Positions 63,962 through 64,000 of a stretch of DNA of 64,000 nucleotides are shown in pieces. The DNA lies in the NCBI GenBank assembly GCA_017405965.1, contig JAFQZK010000016.1:1-64000 (forward strand). Direction: 5' to 3'. The translations under genes were made by a program, and so were the position numbers. This DNA comes from Muribaculaceae bacterium. Lineage in GTDB: Bacteria > Bacteroidota > Bacteroidia > Bacteroidales > Muribaculaceae. The number at the start of each line of letters is the position of its first letter. Position 1 is the first letter of the stretch. The notes beneath the pieces are model-generated. The model saw only the letters and a program-made list of their open reading frames with translations, was not told the DNA's origin and did not search any database.

Positions 63962-64000
63962 ATGAAGAGTTATCTGGAAATCAAAGTGCCCATCTCCTTC
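63962..64000 (+). CDS. Partial CDS at window edge, possibly ribosomal protein L11 methyltransferase
   Basis: Only 13 codons are visible: MKSYLEIKVPISF. The YLEIxVPI start resembles the N terminus of PrmA proteins, but this is too short to be sure. An alternative frame begins at ATG 63952 and reads MTNYEELSGNQSAHLL, which looks less protein-like. Confidence 0.35.
   Translation, partial: MKSYLEIKVPISF

Overview
The window is a chromosomal segment of a Bacteroidota (Bacteroidales) bacterium. Several lines of sequence evidence agree. Many genes are preceded by the Bacteroidetes sigma-factor promoter (TTTG, 19-21 nt, TAnnTTTG) and lack strong Shine-Dalgarno sequences. The gene content is typical of the order: RprX/RprY, an EF-G paralog, the GH133-GT4-GH57 glycogen cluster, DUF3667 and DUF4924 proteins, TlpA lipoproteins, BspA-type leucine-rich-repeat (LRR) proteins and a sigma/trans-envelope anti-sigma pair. 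Coding regions are GC-rich and intergenic regions AT-rich. BspA/LRR proteins ending in dockerin repeats suggest the Muribaculaceae/Prevotellaceae side of the order, but this is an inference.

Layout. 1-6.5 kb: a 1900-residue BspA-like surface protein (minus strand) with a long leader, amid dispersed heptamer/GGCATCCGC repeats. 6.5-11.5 kb: a divergent UvrA followed by an 88-bp tandem repeat and bracketed by inverted REP-like elements, then an AlkD-like protein convergent with hemW. 11.6-18.7 kb: an EF-G paralog with degenerate GTPase motifs, rprXY, plsC, a CpsB-like PHP phosphatase and rpmE type B. 18.7-21.5 kb: a minus-strand membrane operon with two DUF3667 paralogs. 21.6-28.1 kb: a lipid kinase followed by the glycogen cluster (GH133, GT4, GH57) interrupted by a GxxExxY gene. 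28.3-36.5 kb: a second LRR/dockerin protein, a 5'-nucleotidase, a NagZ-like/beta-lactamase-like fusion and a TlpA lipoprotein. 36.8-47.2 kb: ppdK, small proteins, a cyclophilin lipoprotein, a DUF349 protein, a polyprenyl-phosphate sugar transferase and recQ. 47.3-55.2 kb: an SNF symporter, a VanZ-like protein, an XRE-HTH/DNA methyltransferase fusion with a palindrome inside its promoter, an ABC-F ATPase, an acyltransferase, a truncated GNAT and an envelope protein. 55.4-64 kb: a Crp/Fnr regulator, DUF4924, rfbD, prfC, a sugar-kinase/RapZ-C fusion with a MurU-like nucleotidyltransferase, an FMN-binding protein, an ECF sigma factor with a predicted dual-membrane-spanning anti-sigma factor, and the start of another gene.

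The genes worth most attention are the EF-G paralog (catalytic His replaced by Ser, NKxD altered), the AmgK-like/RapZ-C fusion overlapping MurU (cell-wall sugar salvage joined to a possible amino-sugar-phosphate sensor), the sigma/trans-envelope anti-sigma pair (matching the recently described Das/Dma type), and the self-regulated HTH-methyltransferase. At the DNA level, arrays of TTAGNNN heptamers sit next to a GGCATCCGC core in one fixed orientation at three loci; this looks like an undescribed dispersed intergenic element. No CRISPR array, rRNA, tRNA or intact insertion sequence was recognised.
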